Below, piece after piece: positions 56,066 to 64,000 of a stretch of 64,000 nt of DNA; position 1 is the stretch's first letter; each line of letters opens with the position of its first letter. Made by a program: the position numbers and the translations under genes. Source of the stretch: Flavobacteriales bacterium (GTDB taxonomy: Bacteria; Bacteroidota; Bacteroidia; Flavobacteriales_F; PHOS-HE28). Below the pieces are notes generated by a model. The model did no database searches. It was not told the DNA's origin and saw only the letters and a list, made by a program, of their open reading frames with translations. The stretch lies in contig JADJOI010000003.1 of assembly GCA_016713875.1 (NCBI GenBank), forward strand, positions 992,001-1,056,000. Direction: 5' to 3'.

Positions 56066-57085
56066 ATGGCAGCGGTGGAGATCAACAAGGAGAAGCTGAA
56101 GGCCCTTCAGCTCACCATGGACAAGATGGAGAAGACCTTCGGCAAGGGGGCCATCATGAAGCTGGGGGATGATGCGGTGGAGCAGGTGGAGGTGATCCCG
56201 TCCGGGTCCCTGGGCCTTGACCTTGCGCTGGGCGTGGGCGGCTACCCGAAAGGCCGCATCGTGGAGATCTACGGTCCTGAAAGCTCAGGGAAGACGACCC
56301 TGGCCATCCACGCGATCGCGGAGGTGCAGAAGAAGGGGGGTATTGCGGCCTTCGTGGACGCCGAACACGCCTTCGATCGCTTCTACGCCGAAGCGCTGGG
56401 CGTCGACACGGAGAACCTGCTGATCAGCCAGCCGGATAACGGGGAACAGGCCTTGGAGATCGCCGACAACCTGATCCGCTCCGGCGCGATCGACCTGCTG
56501 GTGGTGGACAGTGTGGCGGCCCTGACCCCGCGCGCGGAGATCGAAGGGGAGATGGGGGATGCCTCACCGGGCATGCAGGCGCGCCTGATGAGCAAGGCCC
56601 TGCGCAAGCTCACCGGCACGATCAGCAAGACGGGCTGCTGCTGCATCTTCATCAACCAGCTGCGCGAGAAGATCGGGGTGATGTTCGGCAATCCGGAGAC
56701 CACCACCGGTGGCAACGCGCTGAAGTTCTACGCCAGCATCCGCATCGACATCCGCCGCACCAACCAGATCAAGGACGGGGAGACCGCGGTGGGCAACCGT
56801 ACCAAGGTGAAGATCGTGAAGAACAAGGTGGCGCCGCCCTTCCGCAAGACCGAGTTCGACATCCTCTTCGGCAAAGGCATCAGCAAGTCCGGCGAGATCA
56901 TCGACATGGGGGTCGAGCAGGGCATCATCAAGAAGAGCGGAAGCTGGTTCGCGTACGAGGACAACAAACTGGGTCAAGGCCGGGACGCCGTGCGGCAGCT
57001 GCTGGAGGACAATCCGGAGCTGTGCGAGGAGCTGGAGAAAAAGATCAAGGACGGTCTAAGGGAAGCCGCTCCTCAAAACGCCTGA
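56066..57085 (+). CDS. recA: recombinase RecA
   Basis: The 339-residue protein has the RecA core: KTFGKGAIMKLGDD, Walker A YGPESSGKTTLAIHAI (about 70-78), LLVVDSVAALTPRAEIEGEMGD (Walker B), loop L2 FINQLREKIGVMFGNPETTTGGNALKF, and the acidic C-terminal helix. It forms the filament for homologous recombination and triggers the SOS response. The ATG at 56066 gives MAAVEINKEKLKAL, the normal start; the upstream in-frame stretch is not conserved. A strong terminator follows the gene. Confidence 0.98.
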   Translation: MAAVEINKEKLKALQLTMDKMEKTFGKGAIMKLGDDAVEQVEVIPSGSLGLDLALGVGGYPKGRIVEIYGPESSGKTTLAIHAIAEVQKKGGIAAFVDAEHAFDRFYAEALGVDTENLLISQPDNGEQALEIADNLIRSGAIDLLVVDSVAALTPRAEIEGEMGDASPGMQARLMSKALRKLTGTISKTGCCCIFINQLREKIGVMFGNPETTTGGNALKFYASIRIDIRRTNQIKDGETAVGNRTKVKIVKNKVAPPFRKTEFDILFGKGISKSGEIIDMGVEQGIIKKSGSWFAYEDNKLGQGRDAVRQLLEDNPELCEELEKKIKDGLREAAPQNA

Positions 57086-57115
57086 GGCGCCCTTCGGCCC
57101 GACCCTACCTTAGAG

Positions 57116-57145
57116 GCCCCTTCCCTTGGAAGGGGCTTCTTCGTT
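57116..57145 (+). terminator. rho-independent terminator of recA
   Basis: A perfect 9-bp stem (GCCCCTTCC with GGAAGGGGC, arms 57116-57124 and 57128-57136) with a 3-base loop is followed by TTCTTCGTT. It lies 30 bases after the recA stop. Confidence 0.85.
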
Positions 57146-57148
57146 CCC

Positions 57149-58204
57149 ATGACCCACGGCGCCCGCCCCATCGGATCGTTGATCCTCCTGCTCTTCCTGG
57201 CCTGCAGGCCTTCCGCGCCGACCAGCGACGGAGCGCCCCCCGCCACGTCCCCTGGCGGACTGGCCGAACAGCTGGCCGCGTTGGAACAGCGGATCGTGGC
57301 CGACCCCTCGAACGCCGCGCTCTATGCCGAGCGGGCCCGCCTGTACACCACTGTGGACAGCCTGCGGCAGGCGTTCAAGGACTGGGAACGCGCCATCGCC
57401 GCGGACAGCACGAACGCCGGATATCGCATCGAGCGTGGAGATCTGTACTACCGACAAACGATGGTCGACCGGGCGCGGGCCGAGTTCGAGCGGGCGATCG
57501 CGCTGGCCCCGGACCGTCCCGATCCGCGCCTCAAACTGGCCGAGATCGAGCTCGTGCTCCGCCACTACCGGGAGGCCATGGAACTGGTGAACGCCGCGCT
57601 CCGGATGGATCCCAACCTGGCGAAGGGCTACTACCTCAAGGGCTGGATCTACAAGGAGGTGGGCGACACGGCGCTGGCCGTCTCCAGCCTGCGCACCGCG
57701 GTGGAGCAGGACCCGGGCCACTACAGCGCCTTCATCCAGCTCGGGTTGTTGCATGCCGGCCTCCACGACGAGCTTGCGGTGGACTATTACCGGTCCGCCC
57801 TGGCCATCCGACCCAACAGCGTGGAGGCCCTGTACAACTTGGGCATGTACCTCCAAGAGCATGGCGAGGACAGCCTGGCGATGGTCACTTACGCCCGGAT
57901 CACCGAGGTGGACAGCCTGAACGCCCTGGCGCCCTACAACACCGGCTTCATCCATCTGGAGCACCGGCAGGACCCCCGCACGGCGATCGGCTGGTTCACC
58001 AAGGCCACTGGCCTGAACACCAATTACTACCAGGCGTGGTACAACAGGGGTGTGGCCTACGAACGTCTGGAACGGCTGGACAGCGCAGCAGCCGATTACC
58101 AAGTGGCCCTATTGATCCGGCCGGACTATGATGCTGCGGCAGAAGCCCTTCAGCGGGTGTACGCGAACGGCGCCTACGTGAAGGCCTTTGACCGGGACCG
58201 CTGA
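57149..58204 (+). CDS. TPR-repeat lipoprotein
   Basis: The 351-residue protein has a lipobox LLLFLAC with Cys19, then an Ala/Pro linker and about eight tetratricopeptide repeats from residue 40 to 345. Typical units are AALYAERARLYTTVDSLRQAFKDWERAI and VEALYNLGMYLQEHGEDSLAMVTYARI. TPR lipoproteins bind protein partners in the periplasm or at the outer membrane; the partner is unknown. It starts right after the recA terminator (within four bases of its T-run), so it must have its own promoter or rely on readthrough. Confidence 0.9.
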   Translation: MTHGARPIGSLILLLFLACRPSAPTSDGAPPATSPGGLAEQLAALEQRIVADPSNAALYAERARLYTTVDSLRQAFKDWERAIAADSTNAGYRIERGDLYYRQTMVDRARAEFERAIALAPDRPDPRLKLAEIELVLRHYREAMELVNAALRMDPNLAKGYYLKGWIYKEVGDTALAVSSLRTAVEQDPGHYSAFIQLGLLHAGLHDELAVDYYRSALAIRPNSVEALYNLGMYLQEHGEDSLAMVTYARITEVDSLNALAPYNTGFIHLEHRQDPRTAIGWFTKATGLNTNYYQAWYNRGVAYERLERLDSAAADYQVALLIRPDYDAAAEALQRVYANGAYVKAFDRDR

Positions 58205-58212
58205 CCGGGCGC

Positions 58213-59697
58213 TCAGGGCACGAATTCGTAGCAACCCAGATCGGGCGGGAACCCACGCGGCTGACCATCCAGGTCCGTGAGCGCCTCGATCGTGCTGAAC
58301 GTGCCCCGATCGATGCAGGGCGAGGCCGCGGTGAGGTGTTGATCGCCGCTGCCCACGAACGCCGGATTCAGATTGCGGATGATGGAGGTCTGGTCGGGGA
58401 AGTGGAACGCATCGTTCGTCGGCTGATCGGTGCGGAGCAGGAAGTTGGTGAAGGTGTACTGCGTGGTGGCCCCGGCTTCCAATTCGATCAGGAATTCGTT
58501 GCTGTTGGCCCCATGGATGATCCCGTTCTGGAACGTGCTGTTGGTGATGTCGCGCACCTGCACCGACCCGTCGATCCCCTGGTAGGTGTTCGTGAGCAGG
58601 AAGGCCGGATCGTTCCGCACGTCGTAGGACCAGAAGTTGGAGACGGTGGTGTGGTTGAAGAAGTACTCGCCCCCCCCGGTGAGGGCCATGCAGAACTGCC
58701 CGGCATCAGCCACCAGCAGGTTGTTGCTGGTGATGCGGTAGTTGCGGCTCAGGATGCCGGCGGCCGAACAGTTGCGGATGCTGACGTTGTTGAGCACGAG
58801 CTTGGCCGCGCTGGTCGGGGCCAGGGGATCCAGCGGGAAGGTCTCGCATTGGATGCCGATGAGGGCGTTCCGGACCTGCACATGCTCGAGCACATGGTCC
58901 TGATTGGCCTCACCCTCGTTGATCCAGATGCGGTCCCACTGCCCGGGCAGGTCCTGATAAGCGGGCTCCAGGCGGTCGCCTTGGAAGACGATGGGCTGAT
59001 CGACGAGGCCCTGGGCGGTGATGCGGCCGTACTTGTACACCCACAGACCGCCCCCGCCGTGGACGTGGATCCGCGTTCCGGGTTGGATGACCAGGGCATT
59101 GCAGCTGTCCACCACCGCATAGCCGAGGATCAGGATCGGTTTTTCGGGGGTCCACACCACGGTCTCTCCGCAGATCTGGACCCCGTTCTGGTCGAAACCG
59201 CCTGCGATGTAGGAGAAGGGAGGGAAGCCCTGCACGAATTGATCCGGCCGGTACACCACCGCGTCCTGCCCCCAGACCTGCAACAGCACCGACCCCTCCA
59301 CGCCGTTGGCGTTGAAGCGGATGAAGTCCTCCACCAGGAAGGGGGTGTTGACCCCTCCGGCAGCGGGCAGGACCTCCACGAACACGAAGATGCTGTCCTT
59401 GCCCAGGATCTCCACGTCCTCGAAGCTGTCGCCGCTGAGCCCGTCCACGTTGATCCGAAAGGGGGAGGGGGGCCCGCCGACCAGGACGATATCGACCTTC
59501 ACGGCGTTGGCATCGGGGTTGCGCACCGTGAAGCGCTTGGTCACCGAGGTGGTGAGCGTGGTGAACACGGTGTCGAACAGGATCGTGTCGCGGCTGAAGT
59601 CGAGGGTGACCCCGTCCTCGGTGAACCGGAGGTCCTTGCGGCACCCCGCCAGGATGAACAGTCCGGCGAACAGGGCAAGGATCGGGCGGTGCGACAT
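58213..59697 (-). CDS. parallel beta-helix lipoprotein
   Basis: The 494-residue protein has a lipobox (LFILAGC, Cys19). An N-terminal beta-sandwich region (FDTVFTTLTTSVTKRFTVRNP, similar to ASPM/Hydin-type or choice-of-anchor modules) is followed by a right-handed beta-helix from about residue 200 to 440 (VIQPGTRIHVHGGGGLWVYK; LVLNNVSIRNCSAAGILSRN; NSTFQNGIIHG). The end, SPCIDRGTFSTIEALTDLDGQPR, is the choice-of-anchor Q-type motif seen in many such proteins. A polysaccharide-related role is typical for beta-helix proteins but not shown. CATCTTTG lies six bases before the ATG. It converges with the TPR lipoprotein gene. Confidence 0.82.
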   Translation of the reverse strand: MSHRPILALFAGLFILAGCRKDLRFTEDGVTLDFSRDTILFDTVFTTLTTSVTKRFTVRNPDANAVKVDIVLVGGPPSPFRINVDGLSGDSFEDVEILGKDSIFVFVEVLPAAGGVNTPFLVEDFIRFNANGVEGSVLLQVWGQDAVVYRPDQFVQGFPPFSYIAGGFDQNGVQICGETVVWTPEKPILILGYAVVDSCNALVIQPGTRIHVHGGGGLWVYKYGRITAQGLVDQPIVFQGDRLEPAYQDLPGQWDRIWINEGEANQDHVLEHVQVRNALIGIQCETFPLDPLAPTSAAKLVLNNVSIRNCSAAGILSRNYRITSNNLLVADAGQFCMALTGGGEYFFNHTTVSNFWSYDVRNDPAFLLTNTYQGIDGSVQVRDITNSTFQNGIIHGANSNEFLIELEAGATTQYTFTNFLLRTDQPTNDAFHFPDQTSIIRNLNPAFVGSGDQHLTAASPCIDRGTFSTIEALTDLDGQPRGFPPDLGCYEFVP

Positions 59698-59703
59698 GGG
59701 GTG

Positions 59704-59711
59704 CAAAGATG
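59704..59711 (-). promoter_or_regulatory. candidate -7 element, 6 bases before ATG
   Basis: CATCTTTG on the minus strand (one mismatch to TAnnTTTG) precedes the beta-helix lipoprotein gene. Confidence 0.35.
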
Positions 59712-59761
59712 GCTCGGCCTGCATTACGGAAAGGGGCCTGCGATCATTGCCCGGACGGCCA

Positions 59762-59793
59762 TTTGGTCAACTGGTCGATCCGGCTTACTTTTG
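59762..59793 (+). promoter_or_regulatory. Bacteroidota-type promoter of rpmE2
   Basis: TTTG at 59762-59765, a 20-base spacer and TACTTTTG at 59786-59793 match both boxes of the consensus. The rpmE2 start lies 42 bases downstream. Confidence 0.8.
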
Positions 59794-59835
59794 CGCCCCC
59801 GTCGCACGAAGTGGCGGGCCGAGAACCGCAGAACC

Positions 59836-60099
59836 ATGAAGGACGGCATCCACCCCGAGAACTACCGCGTCGTGGTGTTCAAGGACATGTCCAACGATTA
59901 CATGTTCCTGAGCCGCAGTTGCGCGGCCACCAAGGAGAGCATCAAGTGGGAGGACGGCAACGATTATCCCCTCGTGAAGCTGGACATCAGCCACACTTCC
60001 CATCCTTTCTACACCGGCAAGATGATGCTGATCGACACGGCCGGTCGTGTGGACAAGTTCAACAAGCGTTACGCGCGCCACAACAAGGACGCGAAGTAA
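59836..60099 (+). CDS. rpmE2: 50S ribosomal protein L31, type B
   Basis: The 87-residue protein begins MKDGIHPENYRVVVFKDMSN and contains ISHTSHPFYTGKMMLIDTAGRVDKF, the L31 type B pattern. The Cys pairs that bind zinc in type A L31 are absent (only one Cys, SRSCAAT), so it is the zinc-independent form. It is monocistronic: a full promoter stands before it and a hairpin terminator after it. Confidence 0.96.
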   Translation: MKDGIHPENYRVVVFKDMSNDYMFLSRSCAATKESIKWEDGNDYPLVKLDISHTSHPFYTGKMMLIDTAGRVDKFNKRYARHNKDAK

Positions 60100-60119
60100 T
60101 CGGCGAGCACGTCTTCGGA

Positions 60120-60152
60120 AGCCCTCGGTCGCCGACCGGGGGCTTTCCTTTT
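60120..60152 (+). terminator. rho-independent terminator of rpmE2
   Basis: Inverted repeats (AGCCCTCGGTC and GACCGGGGGCT, one mismatch) around a 3-base loop are followed by TTTCCTTTT. The hairpin starts 20 bases after the stop. Confidence 0.8.
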
Positions 60153-60165
60153 CCGGGGTCGCCGA

Positions 60166-60777
60166 TCAGCCTTTCACCTTGTAGCGCTCGTTCCGTGTCC
60201 GGCCTTCGCGGATCTCCTGGTAGGCCTCGGCCACCCGTCGTTTGCGGGTCTCGTCCTTCCGGGCATCCGTGATCCACTCCACGAACTCCCGCTGCTGCGC
60301 CGCCGTGAAGCCTTCCCACATGGCCCAGGCCTCCTCGTCCTTGCGCAGCACCACGTCCAGCTCCTCCGGAAGGATCACGGCCTTCCGGGCCGGCTTGGCA
60401 TCCGGGAGTTTCGCTCCGCTGATGTTGACCTTCACGGCCTGCTTCACCAGGTCCACGAACGCCTTCTCATCGATGGCGCCACCCTCCTCGATGCGGTATT
60501 TGCGCATGCCTTTGGCCTCGTCCTTCTCCGGCTTGTCGAAGAGCTTGTGCGGGTCCTTGATCAGCGACCCTTTGTGGAACCACACGCAGACGGCGTGCTT
60601 GAGCGCGATGGTACCGAGCATGATGCCATCATGGTCGTAATGGGGCATGTTCCACCGCCAGGTCTCCTCGATGGTCTCGTCCACCGAGTGGATGAGCTGT
60701 CGCAGACGCACGAGGGTGCGGCGTGGCCATTCGGGCTGTTCAGCGATGTAGAGGTTGATCTGTTCCTGAGGGAGCAT
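60166..60777 (-). CDS. DUF1801 protein with a YdeI/OmpD-associated C-terminal domain
   Basis: The 203-residue protein has an N-terminal DUF1801 domain (LRQLIHSVDETIEETWRWNMPHY; LKHAVCVWFHKGSLI) and a C-terminal OmdA/YdeI-type domain (VILPEELDVVLRKDEEAW, then FVEWITDARKDETRKRRVAE). The two-domain form is widespread as a stand-alone gene; YdeI in Salmonella affects resistance to antimicrobial peptides, but this link is weak here. The ATG at 60777 begins MLPQEQINLYIAEQ; the frame is open upstream to 60807. It is the downstream gene of the frameshifted secreted-protein gene. Confidence 0.85.
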   Translation of the reverse strand: MLPQEQINLYIAEQPEWPRRTLVRLRQLIHSVDETIEETWRWNMPHYDHDGIMLGTIALKHAVCVWFHKGSLIKDPHKLFDKPEKDEAKGMRKYRIEEGGAIDEKAFVDLVKQAVKVNISGAKLPDAKPARKAVILPEELDVVLRKDEEAWAMWEGFTAAQQREFVEWITDARKDETRKRRVAEAYQEIREGRTRNERYKVKG

Positions 60778-60803
60778 GGCAGTAGGTTCAGCGGTCGGTC
60801 GGG

Positions 60804-62394
60804 TCAACGTTTCATCTCCTGCTCGAACTGCACGGACAACGGGAAGGTCTTCTCGCCTTGAAGCTTGAAACCGGCCAGCATGACGGTCTCGTTCGGCGCC
60901 ACCGTCCAGCGCCGTTCGGGCAGCACGGTGGCCACATCGGCCCCTCCGTTCACGACGGAGCGGGCTTTCGAGGTCCCGTCCGCCTTGAACTCGAGCAGCA
61001 GCGCCTCACCTCCACCGTCCAAGGGTGGCACGGGTTCGCCGGACCTGCGGATCTCCTCGTTGGCCATGTCATCGTTGAGGAGCACATGCAGCAGGTCGTT
61101 CTGGACAAAGGCCACGGGCGATCCCCGGCCCGGTTTCTCCAGGTTGATCTGCCGGTCCAGGACGCTGTACCACAGCTGTTCACCCGCAGCATCCACGCGC
61201 ATCACGTGCAGGTCGCTCGTGACATAGCTCTGGCGGGTGACCGGCTGATTCGCGAAGTTCTTGCTCTGGATGGTTCGCAAAGCGCTTTCGTTCGCCAGTA
61301 GGACGGCTCCGCCATCGCTGAACACTTGTAGATCCTCCGCCACCACGTCCACCTGCAACTCCTTTTTTTCCTTCACCATGGCAGGCTGCAAGGTGTGAAG
61401 CTTGAAGGGTCCCCACGCGAGCGCTTTCCGGTCGAAGGTGGTGAAGAACAGGCCCTTCGACTGGTCGCGCCGCAGGGTGGGTTCGCCGTACGTGCCTGCC
61501 ACCATCAGCGCGCCATCCTTGCGCAGGGCCATGCGCACGTCCTGGGCATAAGGTGCTCCCGGCAGATCGACGATCACCCTGCTGTTGCCCTGTGCTGTCC
61601 ATCCGCACTACGGCCCACGAATAGCCCACCTGGTCCTTGACCTTCGGTGCGGGATCGGTCACCCACTTCACCAGCCGCCAGAGCACTCCGTCCCCGTCCA
61701 AGACGGACCCGGCCACCACGACGTCCTTCACCGCGGGGTCGATCTCCATGGCCCGGGCCCAATAGAGGCTCATGTCCTTGTGGAACACGGCGGCGAACCA
61801 GGGTGCTCCCGGGCGTTGGGTGCTGCGCGGGTCCACGTTGAGCACGAACCGGGTGGTGTCCACGCTGGGGAGGAAGGTCAGACCCACAGCGGAGCCTGGA
61901 GCGAACCACGACTGGTCCTTTCCAAAGCGGTCGAAGGTGAGGAGGGCATGTTCTTGGGTTCCCTTCACCCCTTGCAGGCTTCTGGGGTTCATTTCCTGGC
62001 GGAGCACTTGGATCCCCGAACGCTCAAGATCGATCTTGGAACCGAACAGCCAGAGCTTCCGTTGATGGCGGCCGATGGTCTCCACGGCCACTGGCGTCTC
62101 CCCGAACACCATCTTCGGAGCGGCGCTCTTGATGGGGGAGAGGGTGGCGCGGTCATAGGTCACCAGGTTCCAGGCCATGCCGGCCTGAGGGCGGCCTCCG
62201 ATCACCGCTGCGTCGGCCGGGACCTGCATGGCGATCAAGGCGCCTTCATCCCCTTTCACCACGGTGTGCAGGGTGGTGCCGTCCTCCAGTCGGCGTCCGA
62301 GATCGGCCTTCACCTTCACGCGCACCTTCGGCGCCTGTTGGGCCATGGCCATCAGGTTGCCGCTCAAGGCGAGGAGGGCAAGTGTTCGTAGCAT
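60804..62394 (-). pseudogene. secreted protein of unknown function, split by one frameshift
   Basis: The 5' part (from 62394) has a signal peptide (LRTLALLALSGNLMAMAQQ) and reads well to YSWAVVRMDST. The 3' part continues in another frame from RVIVDLPGAPYAQDVRMALRK to FEQEMKR at 60804. The break is in or near the run CCC at 61588-61590; removing one base there would give STGNSRVIVDLPG and a single protein of about 530 residues. The composition suggests a propeller-like fold (YAQDVRMALRKDGALMVAGTYGEP; VAGSVLDGDGVLWRLVKW). No known family is recognised. A one-base homopolymer indel in otherwise clean code suggests a consensus error. Confidence 0.8.
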
Positions 62395-62424
62395 GGGTTC
62401 CGTGAATACTGATGTGAAGGTAGC

Positions 62425-63633
62425 TCAGTAGCGTTCGAGAATGACGGCATAACCCTGGCCGACACCGATGCACATGGTGCACAGGGCGTACCGCTTACCG
62501 GTGTCCTTCAACCCTATGGCAGCCGTCTGCAGTAGTCGGGCACCGCTCATTCCCAAGGGATGCCCCAGAGCGATGGCGCCGCCGTTTGGATTCAGGCGTG
62601 GGTCGTCATCCGCAAGGCCCAAGGCACGGGTGCAGCTCAGGGCTTGCGCAGCGAACGCTTCGTTGATCTCGATGAGGTCCATCTCCTCAAGCCGCAGTCC
62701 GGCGCGCTTCAAGGCCAGCCGGGTGGCGCTCACCGGTCCGATGCCCATGATCCGCGGCTCCACGCCGGTCACGGCGGCCGTCACGATCCGCGCCATCGGG
62801 GTCAATCCATGCCGTTCCAAGGCGGCATCCCCCGCTACGAGCACGGCGGCGGCACCGTCGTTCAGTCCACTGCTGTTCCCTGCCGTGACCGACCCGTTCC
62901 GCCGGAACGCGGGCTTCAGACCGGCCAACGCTTCGAGCGTGGTACCTGGCTTGATGAACTCGTCCTGCTCCACGAGAACGGGGTCGCCTTTCCGCTGCGG
63001 CACGGGCACGGGCACGATCTCACGGGCCAAGCGCCCCCTGCTCATCGCTGCCGCGGCTTTCCGTTGGCTCCAGAGCGCGAAGCGGTCCTGGTCCTCCCTG
63101 CTGATGGGCGATGCCTCGATGAGGTTCTCCGCGGTCTCACCCATCGCATCCACGCCATATTTCTCCTTCATGGCAGGGTTCACGAAGCGCCAGCCAAAGC
63201 TGGTGTCGTGGAGCTGGGCATCCCTTCCATACGGAGTGCTGGTCTTGCTCATCACCCAAGGACCGCGGGTCATGTGCTCCACACCGCCGGCAATGAGAAG
63301 ATCACCTTGGCCGGCTTGGATCGCGCGACCGGCTTGGACAACGGCGCTCATACCACTGGCGCACAACCGGTTGACGGTTTCACCTGGCACACATACAGGG
63401 AGCCCGGCCAACAGGAGCGCCATGCGGGCCACGTTGCGGTTGTCCTCACCGGCCTGGTTGGCACAACCCAGAATGACGTCATCAATGGCTGCGGGATCAA
63501 GTCCGGGATGCCTCTTGACCAGCTCACGAAGGACGTGGGCAGCAAGATCGTCCGCACGGACCGAGGCGAGGGACCCTGCGAAAGCCCCGATGGGCGTTCG
63601 GACCGCATCAATGACGTACGCGTTGGAGGCCAT
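62425..63633 (-). CDS. acetyl-CoA acyltransferase (thiolase), beta-ketoadipyl-CoA thiolase-like
   Basis: The 402-residue protein is a complete thiolase. The nucleophile Cys is at about 91 (TVNRLCASGMSAVVQAGRAI), the NEAF motif is in LIEINEAFAAQAL, His358 is in GGAIALGHPLGMSGAR, and the second Cys is at 388 (CTMCIGVGQG). The series AYVIDAVRTPIGAFAGSLASVRADDL and the NP(N)GGAIALGHPLG region fit the PcaF/PaaJ/FadA group, so degradation of aromatic or fatty acids is likely; the exact substrate is not decided. Two palindromes lie upstream of it and may control it. Confidence 0.93.
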   Translation of the reverse strand: MASNAYVIDAVRTPIGAFAGSLASVRADDLAAHVLRELVKRHPGLDPAAIDDVILGCANQAGEDNRNVARMALLLAGLPVCVPGETVNRLCASGMSAVVQAGRAIQAGQGDLLIAGGVEHMTRGPWVMSKTSTPYGRDAQLHDTSFGWRFVNPAMKEKYGVDAMGETAENLIEASPISREDQDRFALWSQRKAAAAMSRGRLAREIVPVPVPQRKGDPVLVEQDEFIKPGTTLEALAGLKPAFRRNGSVTAGNSSGLNDGAAAVLVAGDAALERHGLTPMARIVTAAVTGVEPRIMGIGPVSATRLALKRAGLRLEEMDLIEINEAFAAQALSCTRALGLADDDPRLNPNGGAIALGHPLGMSGARLLQTAAIGLKDTGKRYALCTMCIGVGQGYAVILERY

Positions 63634-63713
63634 GGAGGGTGAACAAGGGTGCGAAGATGCGACAGGGGTTGGGATGGGTGTCTGGCAGAAGGTGTCGCTC
63701 GGGTGGTACATCC

Positions 63714-63745
63714 CCGGACGTATGTATGGCCATACATATGTACGG
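63714..63745. promoter_or_regulatory. palindrome copy 1 upstream of the thiolase
   Basis: A 32-base imperfect inverted repeat (14 of 16 pairs) with the perfect core TATGTATGGCCATACATA at 63721-63738. The centre is 96 bases before the thiolase start. Confidence 0.6.
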
Positions 63746-63929
63746 ACCGGTCGTGTTCAGTCCTATCCGGCCGCAACTCGCTGTCCCATAATGGTTTAAA
63801 CAGGTTCTTGTCGTTCTCACTCCATGCGAAGCACGGATCGAAGAGAGTCGCTCTCCACGTCGGTGATGAACGGTAGAAGTCAGTCCTGCCGTGGGTTACC
63901 CGACACCTGGGACTTGCCGACCATAGCCA

Positions 63930-63961
63930 ATGAACATATGTATGGCCATACATACATCCGA
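63930..63961. promoter_or_regulatory. palindrome copy 2
   Basis: The same 18-base core (63937-63954) in a weaker 32-base inverted repeat (11 of 16 pairs). The right flank (ACCCGGTC) matches the right flank of copy 1 (GACCGGTC) in the same orientation; the centres are 216 bases apart. Confidence 0.6.
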
Positions 63962-64000
63962 CCCGGTCTGGCCCAGGCCGCTACATTGGACCCATGGACC

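Larger units (their letters stand above)
63634..64000. other. non-coding end of the window with two related palindromes
   Basis: No gene is supported in these 367 bases. The stretch has markedly more A+T in places than the coding DNA around it and holds two copies of a palindromic element (63714-63745 and 63930-63961). An ATG at 63993 may begin a gene that continues beyond the window. Confidence 0.55.

Overview
The window reads as a chromosomal segment of a G+C-rich member of the Bacteroidota, most like an uncultured Flavobacteriales lineage. The signs are: at least five or six proteins ending in type IX secretion (T9SS) sorting domains; -7 promoter elements of the Bacteroidota type (TAnnTTTG) with few Shine-Dalgarno sites; the order rpmB-rpmG-DUF4295-ftsY; a bacillithiol enzyme (BshC); and a giant SprB-repeat protein. 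I see no rRNA, tRNA, CRISPR array, transposase or phage genes.

Layout. 1-5415: tail of a T9SS cargo protein, cinA, two tandem methyltransferases on the minus strand, then rpmB-rpmG-DUF4295-ftsY. 5426-10037: a minus-strand signalling operon of response regulator, propeller-type histidine kinase, SiaB-like kinase and SiaC-like phosphoprotein, lying between ftsY and rimO. 10133-13860: rimO, a haem-binding CxxCH protein, a damaged C1 peptidase and a small secreted protein. 13863-19714: a cassette with two T9SS cargo genes, flanked by an 80-bp direct repeat made from the tail of a sorting-domain gene. 19642-27694: two more large T9SS genes around bshC. 27942-31228: guaA and a LysM/periplasmic-binding-protein fusion. 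31242-35301: a minus-strand run of small membrane and DUF genes. 35305-38989: divergent cyanophycinase and cyanophycin synthetase. 39172-41226: class IV aminotransferase with a sulfotransferase, and a GlsB-type membrane protein. 41297-45320: lipoprotein, outer-membrane protein, trmD and rplS. 45379-55565: a membrane protein, rarA and a gene of about 8.4 kb for a SprB-like repeat adhesin. 55620-60099: recA region, TPR lipoprotein, beta-helix lipoprotein, rpmE2. 60166-64000: a DUF1801/YdeI protein, a frameshifted secreted protein, a thiolase, and a non-coding end with two related palindromes.

The points most worth a second look are the RR-HK-SiaB-SiaC operon, the A-B-C higher-order repeat of the giant adhesin, the cassette bounded by sorting-domain repeats, the pair of palindromes upstream of the thiolase, and the number of genes whose -7 element ends only 4-8 bases before the start codon. 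Several genes (C1 peptidase, the cassette gene at 14219, the adhesin, the secreted protein at 60804) carry indels. In the adhesin these cluster inside near-identical repeats and sum to a restored frame, which points to consensus error rather than gene decay.
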